Under the pieces are notes generated by a model. That model saw nothing but the letters and a program-made list of their open reading frames with translations. It had not been told where the DNA came from and did not search any database. Both the position numbers and the translations under genes were made by a program. Positions 35,873-46,199 of a stretch of 64,000 bases of DNA are shown one piece after another. Positions within the stretch are counted from its first letter, which is position 1. Every line of letters begins with the position of its first letter. Origin of the DNA: Geosiphon pyriformis (taxonomy: Eukaryota; Glomeromycota; Glomeromycetes; Archaeosporales; Geosiphonaceae); NCBI GenBank assembly GCA_016748015.1, contig JAAOMT010000590.1:367912-431911 (forward strand), read 5' to 3'.

Positions 35873-36457
35873 TTATCCATTTTGACTGAGTTGGAGCTCT
35901 TGTGTATTCCAGTCCAAAGTGGTGTTTATCTTGGACAACCAGTCATTACCAACTAGGGCTTGGTATTGGGTGGCTTCCATAACAAATACTTTGATTAGTA
36001 CTATAATGCTGTTAATTTTGATTGGTAAGTCATGGATTTTGCTGATTGGAGTCTTGGTTACTCTATCGGCCATAATAATTCTGGCGCTAGCAGCTCAATC
36101 AACTCGGCGACCTAATTAATCCATAAGTTGTCATGTGATGATGCTGTCTGCTGAACCACTGTCAAGAATTAGTTTGATGTGATGGCCATCAATTTTCACA
36201 TCAGTGTACATAGCAGTAATTGGCTTTTCTTCTAGTGCGGCTCCACTAAATAATGGCATGTTTGATGATTCCTCAAGTTCAAATGGAAAAATGGCATTCA
36301 GTAATTCGTTGTTGGTGACTGTTGCTGGCAGAATATTGCTGGTACATGTTTGTTGTTTTTGGGTGGGTTTCTGGTTGCTGGGTGAGACGTCTTCTGGGGT
36401 AACCAGAAGACTTAAATAGTTCTGGGAATTTGGGTTTTGGGGATTCCTGGTGCCCAA
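35873..36457 (-). pseudogene. Element C aspartic protease
   Basis: Retropepsin that would cut the polyprotein. LILDSGSADSIIT has the Asp-Ser/Thr-Gly catalytic triad. After two stops it continues with IKVFVMEATQYQALVGNDWL (35873-36073), the second half with the usual hydrophobic-Gly-x-Asp-like block. Preceded by a Ser/Thr/Pro-rich linker (36458-36840). Confidence 0.8.
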
Positions 36458-36841
36458 ATTTCATTGACAAGATCCTGTTTAACTGAAGAGGCTGGGAATT
36501 GGCTGATGAACTACCATCAATAATCTCCAGTTTTGCTGCATGATTCTTGGTCTTTGGACTCCGCTGGCTGGTAAGTTTTGTAATGAAGTCTGAATCATTT
36601 GGGGTTGATAGATTGTTGGTGGTTGTAGTTGATATATTACCTGTGGTTGTTGCTGATAAATTGGGGCCATTGATTGATAAATTGGCACTTGATATACTGG
36701 TGGTTGATAAATTAATTGCTACATCATTGGGAGGTAAATAGTTTGATATTGTGTTGAGTTTGATTGATGATTCAGAGTTGAGAACCGGCGATCAGGATTT
36801 CGATATTGATTTCCCAATCATTGGTTATTTAAATGCTGGTG

Positions 36842-36883
36842 GCAGTCGATTTGAATATGTCCTTGTTTACCACAATAGTGGCA
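36842..36883 (-). other. Element C Gag zinc knuckle
   Basis: Reads CHYCGKQGHIQIDC, an intact C-x2-C-x4-H-x4-C motif, at the end of Gag. Confidence 0.9.
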
Positions 36884-36961
36884 GATATGCGTTTCTTGTT
36901 GCCACTGTTAATTGGTTGATAAAGATGGATGTGGTTGATTTTGGCCATAAGTAGAGTTTCC

Positions 36962-37621
36962 TTAATTGTTGCATCGTTGTAGAGGCTGATAAATGGTGTA
37001 ATTGTCAGCTAAGTATCCTTCTAATCTCTTATTAATTGTTTTACTGAACTTCTCCAATTTGGAATCCAATTCAGATGATCTATTCATTACTAGATTAATG
37101 GCTTGGGCATGGTTGATCTCTGACCCAGTGGATTCAAAATCTCTGGCGCATGTGACTGCATCTTGAAGTGTGCCTGAATGCAATAAACATACATGTTGCA
37201 GAATGCTGCTGCGCAGGCCACAGATAAACTGGTTGAGGATCTGTGGTACTGTAAAGTAGTTGGCATCAATTGCTTAAATTTGGCGCAGATTTTGATGGAA
37301 GCGTCCCAGGTAAGTGGTGACTGCTTTAGTTTTTTTTTGTTTCATGGTGGTAAACATGTTGACTAGGCAATTGATACTGTTATTGTTGCTGAAGTATCTT
37401 AGGAATTTCACTTTGAAGGCATCAAAATCTTGTGGTTTATTAATCAAGCTCTGGTACCATGAATTGGCAGTATCCTTGAGAAAGTAGAGAATGGCTTGCA
37501 TTGCTCGGGCGTCATTCCATCCATTGGCTGTGATGGCCTTTTCTATATCATTCAGACATACTTGAGTGTCATCCTCTTTACCAGTAAAGTTGTCAAGTTT
37601 TGCGATTGGTGTGTAGGCCAT
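36962..37621 (-). pseudogene. Element C Gag capsid-like domain
   Basis: AYTPIAKLDNFTGKEDD... NSWYQSLINKPQDFDAFKVKFLRYF, then, after one in-frame TAA (37271-37273, from CAA), AIDANYFTV-like sequence and the AVTCARDFE helix. Same frame on both sides of the stop. Confidence 0.8.
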
Positions 37622-37987
37622 TGGATCTAAGTTGAGTGGTTGTGGCGGCTGTTGCTGGAGTTGTTGAAGAGATAATGGTTGTTGGGGTGGTACTTAAGGT
37701 GGTTGAATTGGCTCACTGATAGGCTCAATTGGTGGTTGATCGATGACAATAACTGGAGGTAGGTTTTGCTGATGAATTAACTCGGGGTTTTGATTTCTTT
37801 GATTTGGCGGGATTCAAATATTTGGAGTTTTGATTTCCAAATTTTCTAAATGTTGCTGAGTTTGAATGTTCAGGTTTTCTAGAATCAGGTTTTGGTAATT
37901 AAATTCCTGATCCTTGTTTTTTTTTTCTTCTAATTCAGTAATTTCTCAGGGACTAACAGTTCCAAAATCTGGCTGATGAAATGGTGA

Positions 37988-38581
37988 TCAAAATCCTGAT
38001 GGTGTTGACAATCTTGATTTAAATCCTTCAAAATAATTGCTGTATGCTCTTAATAGTTTGTTTTTCTTTTGTTTACTCTGAAACATGATTCTTGCTAGTG
38101 GCGTCTTTGTACTAATGAACGCGTCTGCTGGTGCAATATTGATGATACTTCCGGGCATGTAATGATATGATGGATATATCAGAGATTCAATTCTTTGTTT
38201 CTTCCAGTTAGGAATTTGTATTTCTTTGGATGTTACTACTGGTGTCTGTAGTTTTCCTTTGCCCTTGTCTTGATAAGTAATAGGGAATGTCCTTTGTGTA
38301 TATCTTTCAATTTCTTGGTTGATTTCTCTGATAATAGGTGCAAAGCTGTGATTTTTTGGTAAGTTGGTGTGTTGGATTAGTTCCAAATAGAAATTTTCTC
38401 TTGCTGATTCAATGTCAACTGGTCTTCCTAGGAAATCAGTGATTTTTTCATTGACATAGAAGTTGAAAGCTAATTCTGCTGGATAATGGTTGTTGTTTAG
38501 ACCTAGCTGCTGGCTGTACTGTTGAAATAAGAATTTCACAAATCCTAAATGGTTTGTTTCTATTATTTCTGATTCTGCCAC
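37988..38581 (-). pseudogene. Element C Gag N-terminal domain
   Basis: 197 open codons, starting AESEIIETNHLGF after a GTG, with FNFYVNEKITDFLGRP and a basic C-terminal part. Followed by a Gln/Pro/His-rich linker (37622-37987) in mixed frames. No ATG lies between the LTR and this start in any copy of the window. Confidence 0.75.
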
Positions 38582-38604
38582 TTTTGGTTTGGTGTTGTCG
38601 GTGC

Positions 38605-38700
38605 TGGTTCTCTGTAGGATTATACCTCACAGAGAGCACCAAATATTACAGGTGACTATTTCTGCTGTTGAATTAAATAACAAATTCGTAACTTGGTGCT
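38605..38700 (-). promoter_or_regulatory. Element C primer-binding leader and LTR complement
   Basis: Minus strand after the LTR: TTTGGTGCTCTCTGTGAGG, containing TGG two bases from the LTR end. TCTCTGT...ACAGAGA forms a 7-base-pair hairpin with a 13-base loop. GAGCACCAA inside the LTR (about 38694-38702) is complementary to TTGGTGCTC. See the B counterpart at 25051-25152. Confidence 0.55.
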
Positions 38701-39435
38701 CAAAAGCTACTTCCATTGATGATGTTCTGCAAGTGTTGTATCTAAAGGTTTTGATGGAGTCCTTTGTATAACAGACAGAGATTCAATAGTGTTGATAATA
38801 GATGTATCTTTCCAAGAGTTTTTCCAATTTCTTTCTCAGTGTGGTGGCTGGATTTAGTTTGGCAGTTATGTCTTTCTGGTAAGCTATCCAATAATATATA
38901 AAATTCTACCCTTATTTCTGGGTCTTTTACCAGGCTATCCTTGACTTCAATAACTCAGTGCTTAATCTTTTAATCAATTAGTATACAACAACAAAATCAA
39001 AGAAAGAAAATAAAATAAAGAAAATAAAAATAAAGAAAATAGAAAAAATAAGCCAAGACAATTTGGTACGTTAGTATCCTGTCAATAGCCATGATCAAGA
39101 GCTATTGTTCCAGTGTAGTTAAGTATCAATTACTATCAACACTTCATGTTGATAGTAGAGAGTGAATTGAGATATAAAATAATTATTTATTTGATGATTT
39201 TGTCTCTAGGCTAAGAATTCTGTGGTATCAATTCTGTCTTTTTTGTTTCTATCACTACTGCTATATATACAGATTTGAGATTCCCCAATTCCTCAATTCT
39301 TCACGATGGGAATCCTGGAATTCCTGGAATCCTGCAATTCCTTTGAGAGGAATTCTGGAATTCCACATTTACTACGCCTACTTCTGATTGGCTAATAATT
39401 ATACTAATATATTTTCTATATTTCTATGAGTAACA
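38644..39435 (-). repeat. 5' LTR of element C
   Basis: 792 bases. Plus strand begins TATTACAGG (from TGTTACAGG) and ends GAGTAACA. Aligns with 29424-30255 over its whole length, with the minisatellite shortened (39286-39365). Confidence 0.95.
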
Positions 39436-40675
39436 CCAGTATTTAATAGTTATAGAAAAGAAAGTAAGTGATCAACTCCAAATCTTTGAAGCAGAAACCA
39501 CTATTTTCAAATCAGAAAAAATTGCTATTACTAATCTCTATATACCAGCTAGAAATCACAAACACATTAAAATTTTCATCCACAATATAATTAGAGACAT
39601 CATTGAAATACCAAGCAGAATTATTATTAGATACTTAAGCATTAAAGTTAAAGACCAACTACCAAGCACTATTCCAGATTTTCTACAATTTTGCAAATAT
39701 GTAGATATTATATTACAAACAATATACAGATGAAAAGAATGTTATTTGCTTCAACCAGAACAATTGGAACAAATAAACTTGGGAAACTTAGATCCACTTC
39801 AATATATGCAATTCAAAATATTGCTTAGCAATTTCACTGATATTTTTGCCAGTAAAAACAAATTTGGCAGAACTGACATAATTTAGCACCAGATTAAGAC
39901 TGAAAATACAATACTAATTAAACAAAAAACATACAGAGTACTATCAGCAAGCCATGAAGTCATCTGACAAGAAATTAATCAAATATTGGACAATGGGTTA
40001 ATTCAACTATTAATGAGTCTATGGTCATTATCAGTAGTACTAGTTTGTAAAAAAAATGGAAAAATTTGCTTTTGTGTGAATTACAAAAAGCTCAACAGTA
40101 CTTGTAGAGACAATTATCTAACTTCACAAATTCAGGAATTATTCAATGCTTTTGAAGGAAAGAAATAGTTTTTTATTTTGTATTTAAATAGTAGTTACTT
40201 GCAAGTAGCCATAAAACTGGAAGACAAAAAAAAATGGCATTTATCACAAGAAAAAAAAATTTCAAATTTAAAGTGATACTATTTGGCTTAACCAATGCTC
40301 CAATAACTTATAGAAAGTGTTTATACTAAACTATTATAAAAATTAGTAATTGTTTATTTGAATAACACCAATGTATTCTCAAAAACATTCAATAATCATC
40401 TTCATTATCTACAACAAATGTTCAAAAGACTCAAAAGAGCTGAATTAAAACTGAATACAACTAAATACTTCTTTAAAAAAACAGAACTAAAATTCTTGGA
40501 ACATGTTGTGAGCAAAAATAAAATCAAAACAGATTCAGACAAGATTGAAATTGTTAAAAACTTTCCAGTATCAACAAATCCTACAGAATTAAGAGCATTC
40601 TTGGAATTTGCCAGATACTACTGCTGTTTTATCCAGAACTTTTCAAAAATAGCTCAACTATTCTATCAGCTCTAA
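39436..40675 (+). pseudogene. Element B end of dUTPase region and RT
   Basis: Begins with YLIVIEKKVSDQLQIFEAE, the direct continuation of the frame left of element C. RT follows: VVLVCKKNGKICFCVNYKKLNS (39986-40168), and after the lost YxDD (NNTNVFSKT, 40358) the block FKKTELKFLEHVVSKNKIKTD. In place of the catalytic Asp pair the sequence now reads YLNN, two G-to-A changes. Confidence 0.75.
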
Positions 40676-41396
40676 GCCAAAAATATAAAATATAAATGAA
40701 TAGAAACCCAGCAAAAAGCTTTTGATATACTAAGAAAAAAGCATATTTAAGCACCAGTATTAATCTATTTAGATTACAGCAAGTTATTCATTATTACAAC
40801 TAATATATTTGGTCAAGCATTAAAAGCAGTATTATCTTAGAGAAAACTGGATGGAAAAGAACATCTAGTAGTATATGTTAGTTGCAGCTTAAGTTTAGCC
40901 AAAAGAAACTATAAAACACCAGTACTAGAACACTTAGCCATCTATTGAACAGTCATAAAATAAAAAAAATACTTAAGCCAAAAATTTGACATATATACTG
41001 ATTACAAAGGATTAACATTAATTCAAAAGCAAAAATTTGGAGATGATTGCCATGCAAGATAGAAAATAGAACTTTTACTATTTAAATATACAGTACATTA
41101 CAAAAAGAAAAAAAAAACAGAAATGCTAATGGTTTATCATAAATAAAACAAATCTAAGAACATTTTAACCCAAAAATATAACAAAAAAATGAATACACAA
41201 AAATATTAACAATTTCAGCATTATATTAATACCCAACAGTTCAAGAAGAAATTATCTTAAAAAGAACAAAACTACATAAAACAGCAATCAAAATATTTTA
41301 TCACTCACCAAAATATATTATATTAAAAACAGAAAGAATTCAGATCAACCATTCAAAATAATCACAGAACTAAAGAAAAAAACAATACTATACAAC
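40676..41396 (+). pseudogene. Element B RNase H remnant
   Basis: Blocks aligned with 32333-32927 of C in broken frames (FIITTNIFGQALKAVLS, KRNYKTPVLEHLAIY, FDIYTDYKGLTLIQKQ). Catalytic Asp of the first block is now Asn. Confidence 0.65.
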
Positions 41397-42224
41397 ATGC
41401 ACTTAGATCCAATAACAGAACATTTTTATAAAGAAGCAATCATAGAAAGAACCAGAAAAAAATATTATTGGCCATCAATATATCTAAACATTATTCAATA
41501 TGTTCAAAATTGTGATGCTTGTCAGAAAAAAAGAGAAACAAGATCCAGTAAATTATTAAGACCAATTAGAATAGGACAACCATTTAATAGAATTGGAATT
41601 GACTTAGTCAAACCATTAAAAATAATTAGCAGAAACAATCATTTTATAACAGTAGTCATGGACTATCTCACAAAATGGCCAGAAACAAAAGCAATTTAAA
41701 GAGCAGATGCAAAATTTGTAGCTAAATTTGTTCATCAAGATTTGATTTGTTGGCATAGATGTCCAAAAAAATTGTTATCAGATCAAGAAACTCACTTTGT
41801 AAACAGAATATTAGCAGAATTAAGCCAAAGATTTGGAATCAAAAAACCATTATTATTATCATATCATTCACAAACAAATGGTTTAATTGAAAAGTTCAAC
41901 AGAACATTGTATGAAGCAATTGCCAAAATCAGCCAAAAAAACCAGGATGAATGAGATTTGTTTATACCATCAGTACTATTTGCTTATTGGACAATGAAGC
42001 AAAATACCACACAAACAACATCATTTAAACTTGTTTATGATAAAACAACAACATTACCAGTCGATATAAAAGTTAATATATATCCAATAAATGAAGCCAA
42101 TTTTCAAAAAACATTGCTAAGAAAAATGTACAAACTAATGGAAACATTAGAAAACAAAAGACAAAAAGCAGCTGATAACATTCAAAAATCACAAAAAAAA
42201 CAGAAAAAACAATATAATAACTAA
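41397..42224 (+). pseudogene. Element B integrase
   Basis: Three consecutive open stretches: 41397-41699 (zinc-binding NCDACQKK and core RIGIDLVKPL), 41742-41954 (LLSDQETHF, QTNGLIEKFNRTLYEA) and 41958-42224 (core end and beginning of the C-terminal domain). The D, D, E residues are all present, although the gene is interrupted by stops. Confidence 0.8.
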
Positions 42225-43263
42225 TTACCAGATAAACTAGTTGAATTTAGGATTGAAAACAAAGTACTTTTACATTATACCAAAGCAAAAAAACAATAGA
42301 GTGAAAAATTTGACTCCAAATAAGATAGATTATTTTACATAGAAAAATTTTTAGGAAATAAAGCTTACAAACTAAGATAAAACAACAAAATCTTAGTTAA
42401 AACAGCACATAAAGATTGACTGAAGCCATATTATAATATAGTATCATCATTTATTAGAAATATTTCATAACTAAAAGTACAATGAATACTAGTCCAACCA
42501 GATAAAATCCTACAAGATCTTAAACCAATTATAATCATTAATTCAAATATGTTAAATTGATTAACCAAAAGAGTATATAAGGACATAATATATGTGACAA
42601 AAAATTCAAAGAAAATAGAAATACCAAACCATATCTACACTTTAGCTCAACAATTATTTCAGGCCTTAAATCAACAACAATTGAACATAGAAATTATCAT
42701 CAACTACCAAACAATCTGCTATTAAAACACCAAACAAAAAGAAAAAAGTACACCATACCAGTGACCACAAAATCAACCAAGAAACTGATCGGATAAAATA
42801 GTAGAAAAAGTGAAGAACACTTTTGGGAAAATATTTATTATGGTTTCAACAAAAAAACTTTCAAAAGAAAATTGAAAACAATAAATAAAATAACTTCTAA
42901 TATCATACTATTACTATTAGTTAGAACAAAAGTTAAATATTTAGAAGTTATATTTTGATAAAACCAAAAGAATATTCAATCAAAAGATAATATAGAATAT
43001 TGAAAACATTATTAAAAAAAAAACAAATCTGACACTACATATTAGAACAATCTATCAATTACACATGATATTTCAAAACTACCCAGAAATATTGCTACAC
43101 TTTGACATAGAGACAATAATCATTAACCAGTGGAAGAGAATGAACAACTCATAAATCAAAGATATAAAAAGCTGAGTTGAACAAACAATATTAAAAAGAG
43201 AAGTCATGAACCTAATTCAAAATGAAAATTTCAACAGAGTTCAATATTAAAAGAAAGAAATAA
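42225..43263 (+). pseudogene. Element B integrase C-terminus, Pol tail, polypurine tract
   Basis: VEFRIENKVLLHYTKAKKQ at 42240 continues integrase, then decayed tail sequence, then AAAAGAAAGAAATAA before the LTR. Confidence 0.65.
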
Positions 43264-44007
43264 TATTACTCATAAAAAAAACATACAAGAAAAATAGTAG
43301 AAAAAAACAAATAGACCAATAGGAGAATAGTAGCTAACATATAAGTATATTGCTTAAAAAATTATAGTATATTGCTCAAAAATGTGAATGATCTTATAGA
43401 ACTCAAATTATATATATATAGTAAGAGTGTTAGAAGCAGAAAAACAAAATCAATACCAAAATTTCCTGATTAAATCATTTTAGTTAGAATCATTAATATT
43501 AATAAATAATTATTCATTATCTAAATCACTCTCTTCACTATTAACACTTTATGTTAATAGTATCCAATACTTGATCATACTGGAATAATAGCTTTTGATC
43601 ATGGCTATTAATAAAATACTAATTCTTTTTTGTCTTGGCTTATTTCTTATTTCTTTTTTTTTGTTTTGTTTTATTTTGTTTTGTTTTGTTATTATTTATT
43701 AATTGATTGAAGATTAAACATGTGGAGTTATTAATATCAAAGTGACTGGTAAAAGACCCAGATATAAGAATAGAATACTTAAAAATTGAGAATAGCTTAC
43801 CAGGAGGATTACTGGTTATTATGCTAAGAAAAAAATTTGACAGAATTGCAATTCTAGAAAGTGACAGATAAAAACAACACTTGAATCTCTGTTTATTATA
43901 TAAAAGACTCAATCAAAATCTTCAGATATTAACATCTATACTAGCTATTAAGCACCAAGTTATGAGTTTGTTATTTGATTTGAGACCCCAAATAATCATT
44001 TGTAATA
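43264..44007 (+). repeat. 3' LTR of element B
   Basis: Begins TATTACTCATA and ends TTTGTAATA (eroded TGTTAC and GTAACA). 744 bases against 751 in the 5' LTR. Confidence 0.85.
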
Positions 44008-44834
44008 CTGAATTTGAATTGTTCAGATTTTGTTGGGTTAGAACAATTAAAGTTTAAATTTCTGGGTTTTCTGAAATTGGATTTTGATTATGAATTTTTT
44101 GATCATTGTTTTTCTTTTTTTTCAAGTCAGTTTTTTTCTAAAGACTAGTGGCTCTGAAATCTGGTTGGAATAGTAGTAATCAAAATCTTAATAGGATTGT
44201 TAATCACAATTTAAATTCTTTAAAGAAATTGCTATAGGTTTCTAGTAATCTGGCTTTTTCTTGATTGTTTTGAAATAGTATTCTAGATAATAGTATTTTT
44301 ATAGTTGATAATAATATGAATCCTAATGATATGTGAATAATACTTCTTGGTATATGATAATATGATAAGTAAATAAGTAAAATAACTCTTGGTTTCTTCC
44401 AAGTAGATAATTGTATTTGTTTTGAAATTCTTGTTGATGTTTGTAATTTTTTTTTGTCTTCAAAAGTAATAAAGAATCTCTGTTACATGTAATTTCTAAT
44501 TTTTTTGTTTATTTCTGTAATTATTGGTGCAAACAAATGGTTTTGTGAAAGTATAGTGCTTTGAAATAGTTTATTGTAGAAACTGTTGAGAGTGGTTTCT
44601 GAATTTTTTTGGTTTTTCAAGTAGGATTTGATTTTTTTGTTAACATAGAAATTAAAAGCTGATTCTGCTAACCAATTATTACTTGTCAATTTGAAGTGAC
44701 TTTGATAATATTGAAATAAAGATTTCATAAATTCTAAATAATTTTTTTTTATAATTTTTTGGTTTGTTATTTTTCTGGATGGTTACTATTGATGCTGATT
44801 TTCTGTTAGATTATATCTTACAAAAAGCACCAAA
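44008..44834 (-). pseudogene. Element A leader and Gag start
   Basis: 44483-44728 encodes the Gag N-terminal domain (KSLFQYYQSHFKLTSNNW, FNFYVNKKIKSYL). Between it and the LTR lies the decayed primer site TTTGGTGCTTTTTGTAAG. 44008-44480 is the linker, which would continue at 24357. Confidence 0.75.
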
Positions 44835-45621
44835 TATTACAAGTAATTATTTGGGGTGTTAGTACAAATAACAAATCCATAACTTGGTACTCAATAGTTT
44901 AATAATGATAGTAATATCTAAAGGTTTTAATAATCTAAAGATTTTGGTTGAGTTTTTTATATAATGAACAAAGATTCAATAGTTGTTTCAGTATCCTTCT
45001 GGAAGCTTATTCTATGAATTTTTTTTTTAGTATGGTAACCAGTTTATTTTAACAGTCATATCTTTCTAGTAAGCTATCCTTAAATTTTTACTCTTATTTT
45101 TAGATTTTTTATCAGGCTATTTTTAATGTCAAATATTCGATACTTAATCTTTTTAATCAGCTAATAAACAACAAAATAAAACAGAGAAAAAATATAAAAA
45201 TATAAAAAAAAAAAAAAAATAAGAAATTAGTATTCTGGTAATAGCTATAATCAAGAACTATTGGTCTAGTATAATTAAGTATTAAATTTTATCAATATCA
45301 GGTGTTGATAGAGTAAAAATAATTAATATTTCTTAACCAAATGATAATAACATAGATTTAAGTAATAATTGATATTTTATTAATATATGATTTGATTTTG
45401 CTTTAAGTTGTAAAAAACTATCTTTTAAAAAGAAAGATATAAAATAATTAATGTTATATAAAACTTCTTAAATTTCTTTAATTTTTTTAACCAAGAATTC
45501 TAAAATTTCTAGAATTTTGTAATTTTTCAAGAAAAATCTTAAAATTTCTTTTTTACTATACCTATTTCTAATTGGCTACTTTATTTTCTTATTAAAAATT
45601 TCTAAATTTCTATAAGTAACA
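44835..45621 (-). repeat. 5' LTR of element A
   Basis: Plus strand begins TATTACAAG and ends ATAAGTAACA. 787 bases. Partner of 16279-17095. Confidence 0.85.
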
Positions 45622-45649
45622 TTATGTTAAAGACATAATTAATAATAAT

Positions 45650-45816
45650 GAATCTAATAAAGCATTATAATCTTAGTTGTATTTATTTAATTATTTATTT
45701 AATATATTTAATATTAGATCTATTATTTGTTATAGTGGCTAAAACAGCAAAAAAAAGTTGGTTAAATATTACTCTAAAATAAATACAACTGTAATGCTTT
45801 GTATTACATTAGATCT
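45650..45816. mobile_element. MITE-like element with terminal inverted repeats
   Basis: The left arm (45651-45690: ATCTAAT, AAAGCATTA, AGTTGTATTTATTT) reappears inverted at the right arm (45773-45815: AAATAAATACAACTGTAATG, CTTTG, ATTAGATCT), with small gaps. About 165 bases with no coding capacity. It lies right beside the A LTR. No target duplication is clear and no family name can be given. Confidence 0.5.
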
Positions 45817-46199
45817 ATAAAAAAAATTTATTATTTCACAAAAAAAAAATTTTTGGATAATAATATTAATAAAATAAAAGAATTGTAAGTTATTAATTTA
45901 TTTAAACAGTTTTATTTTCCAATTCTCACACAATAAATAAACTTTTAGAATATATATTCTTTTTAAAACAGAGTATATACTGAACATTATAACAACATTA
46001 AATGATAGTTTTTGTTAAATAGCAATTTTAATAATACTATAATATTAGTCATATAATCTATATTAAAGACAAACTTTAATGATAATAAGAAAAAAAAACT
46101 TAATAAAATTAATCATTATATTTCTGAAAAAATGACCAATAGAAAAATAGATGTAATAACATCATGAAAAGTAAACTACAAAAAATATTTATTTAAATT

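Larger units (their letters stand above)
29424..39435 (-). mobile_element. Gypsy-family element C (youngest, innermost)
   Basis: Minus-strand, 10012 bases, LTRs 38644-39435 (5') and 29424-30255 (3'). The hexamer ACCAGT is present at both outer borders (29419-29424 and 39435-39440), overlapping the terminal LTR base by one, so the target duplication is 4-6 bases. With one copy removed, the dUTPase frame of element B reads straight through. Order: leader, Gag, zinc knuckle, protease, cysteine-rich domain, dUTPase, RT, RNase H, integrase, tail, polypurine tract. All catalytic motifs are readable but stops and some frameshifts make it defective. Least AT-rich and least decayed of the nest. Confidence 0.95.
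24358..44007 (+). mobile_element. Gypsy-family element B (middle of the nest)
   Basis: Plus-strand element with LTRs 24358-25108 and 43264-44007, interrupted by element C (29424-39435). Without C it is about 9.6 kb. Gene order equals that of C read in the opposite direction. It lies inside the Gag gene of A: the Gag sequence left of 24358 continues right of 44007, where alignment to C shows the same point (CTGAATTTGAATTGTTCAG). Only CTG is shared next to both LTR ends, so the target duplication has eroded. Decay is intermediate, and several open frames of 60-150 codons remain. Confidence 0.9.
16279..45621 (-). mobile_element. Gypsy-family element A (oldest, outer)
   Basis: Minus-strand element: 5' LTR 44835-45621, leader and Gag start 44008-44834, then interruption by element B (24358-44007), then the rest of Gag through integrase 24357-17096 and 3' LTR 16279-17095. 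Without B it is about 9.7 kb, the same size as B and C. It is the most decayed of the three: almost every conserved block is recognisable but broken by stops, and G/C has been largely replaced by A/T. Flanking target duplication can no longer be seen. Confidence 0.85.
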
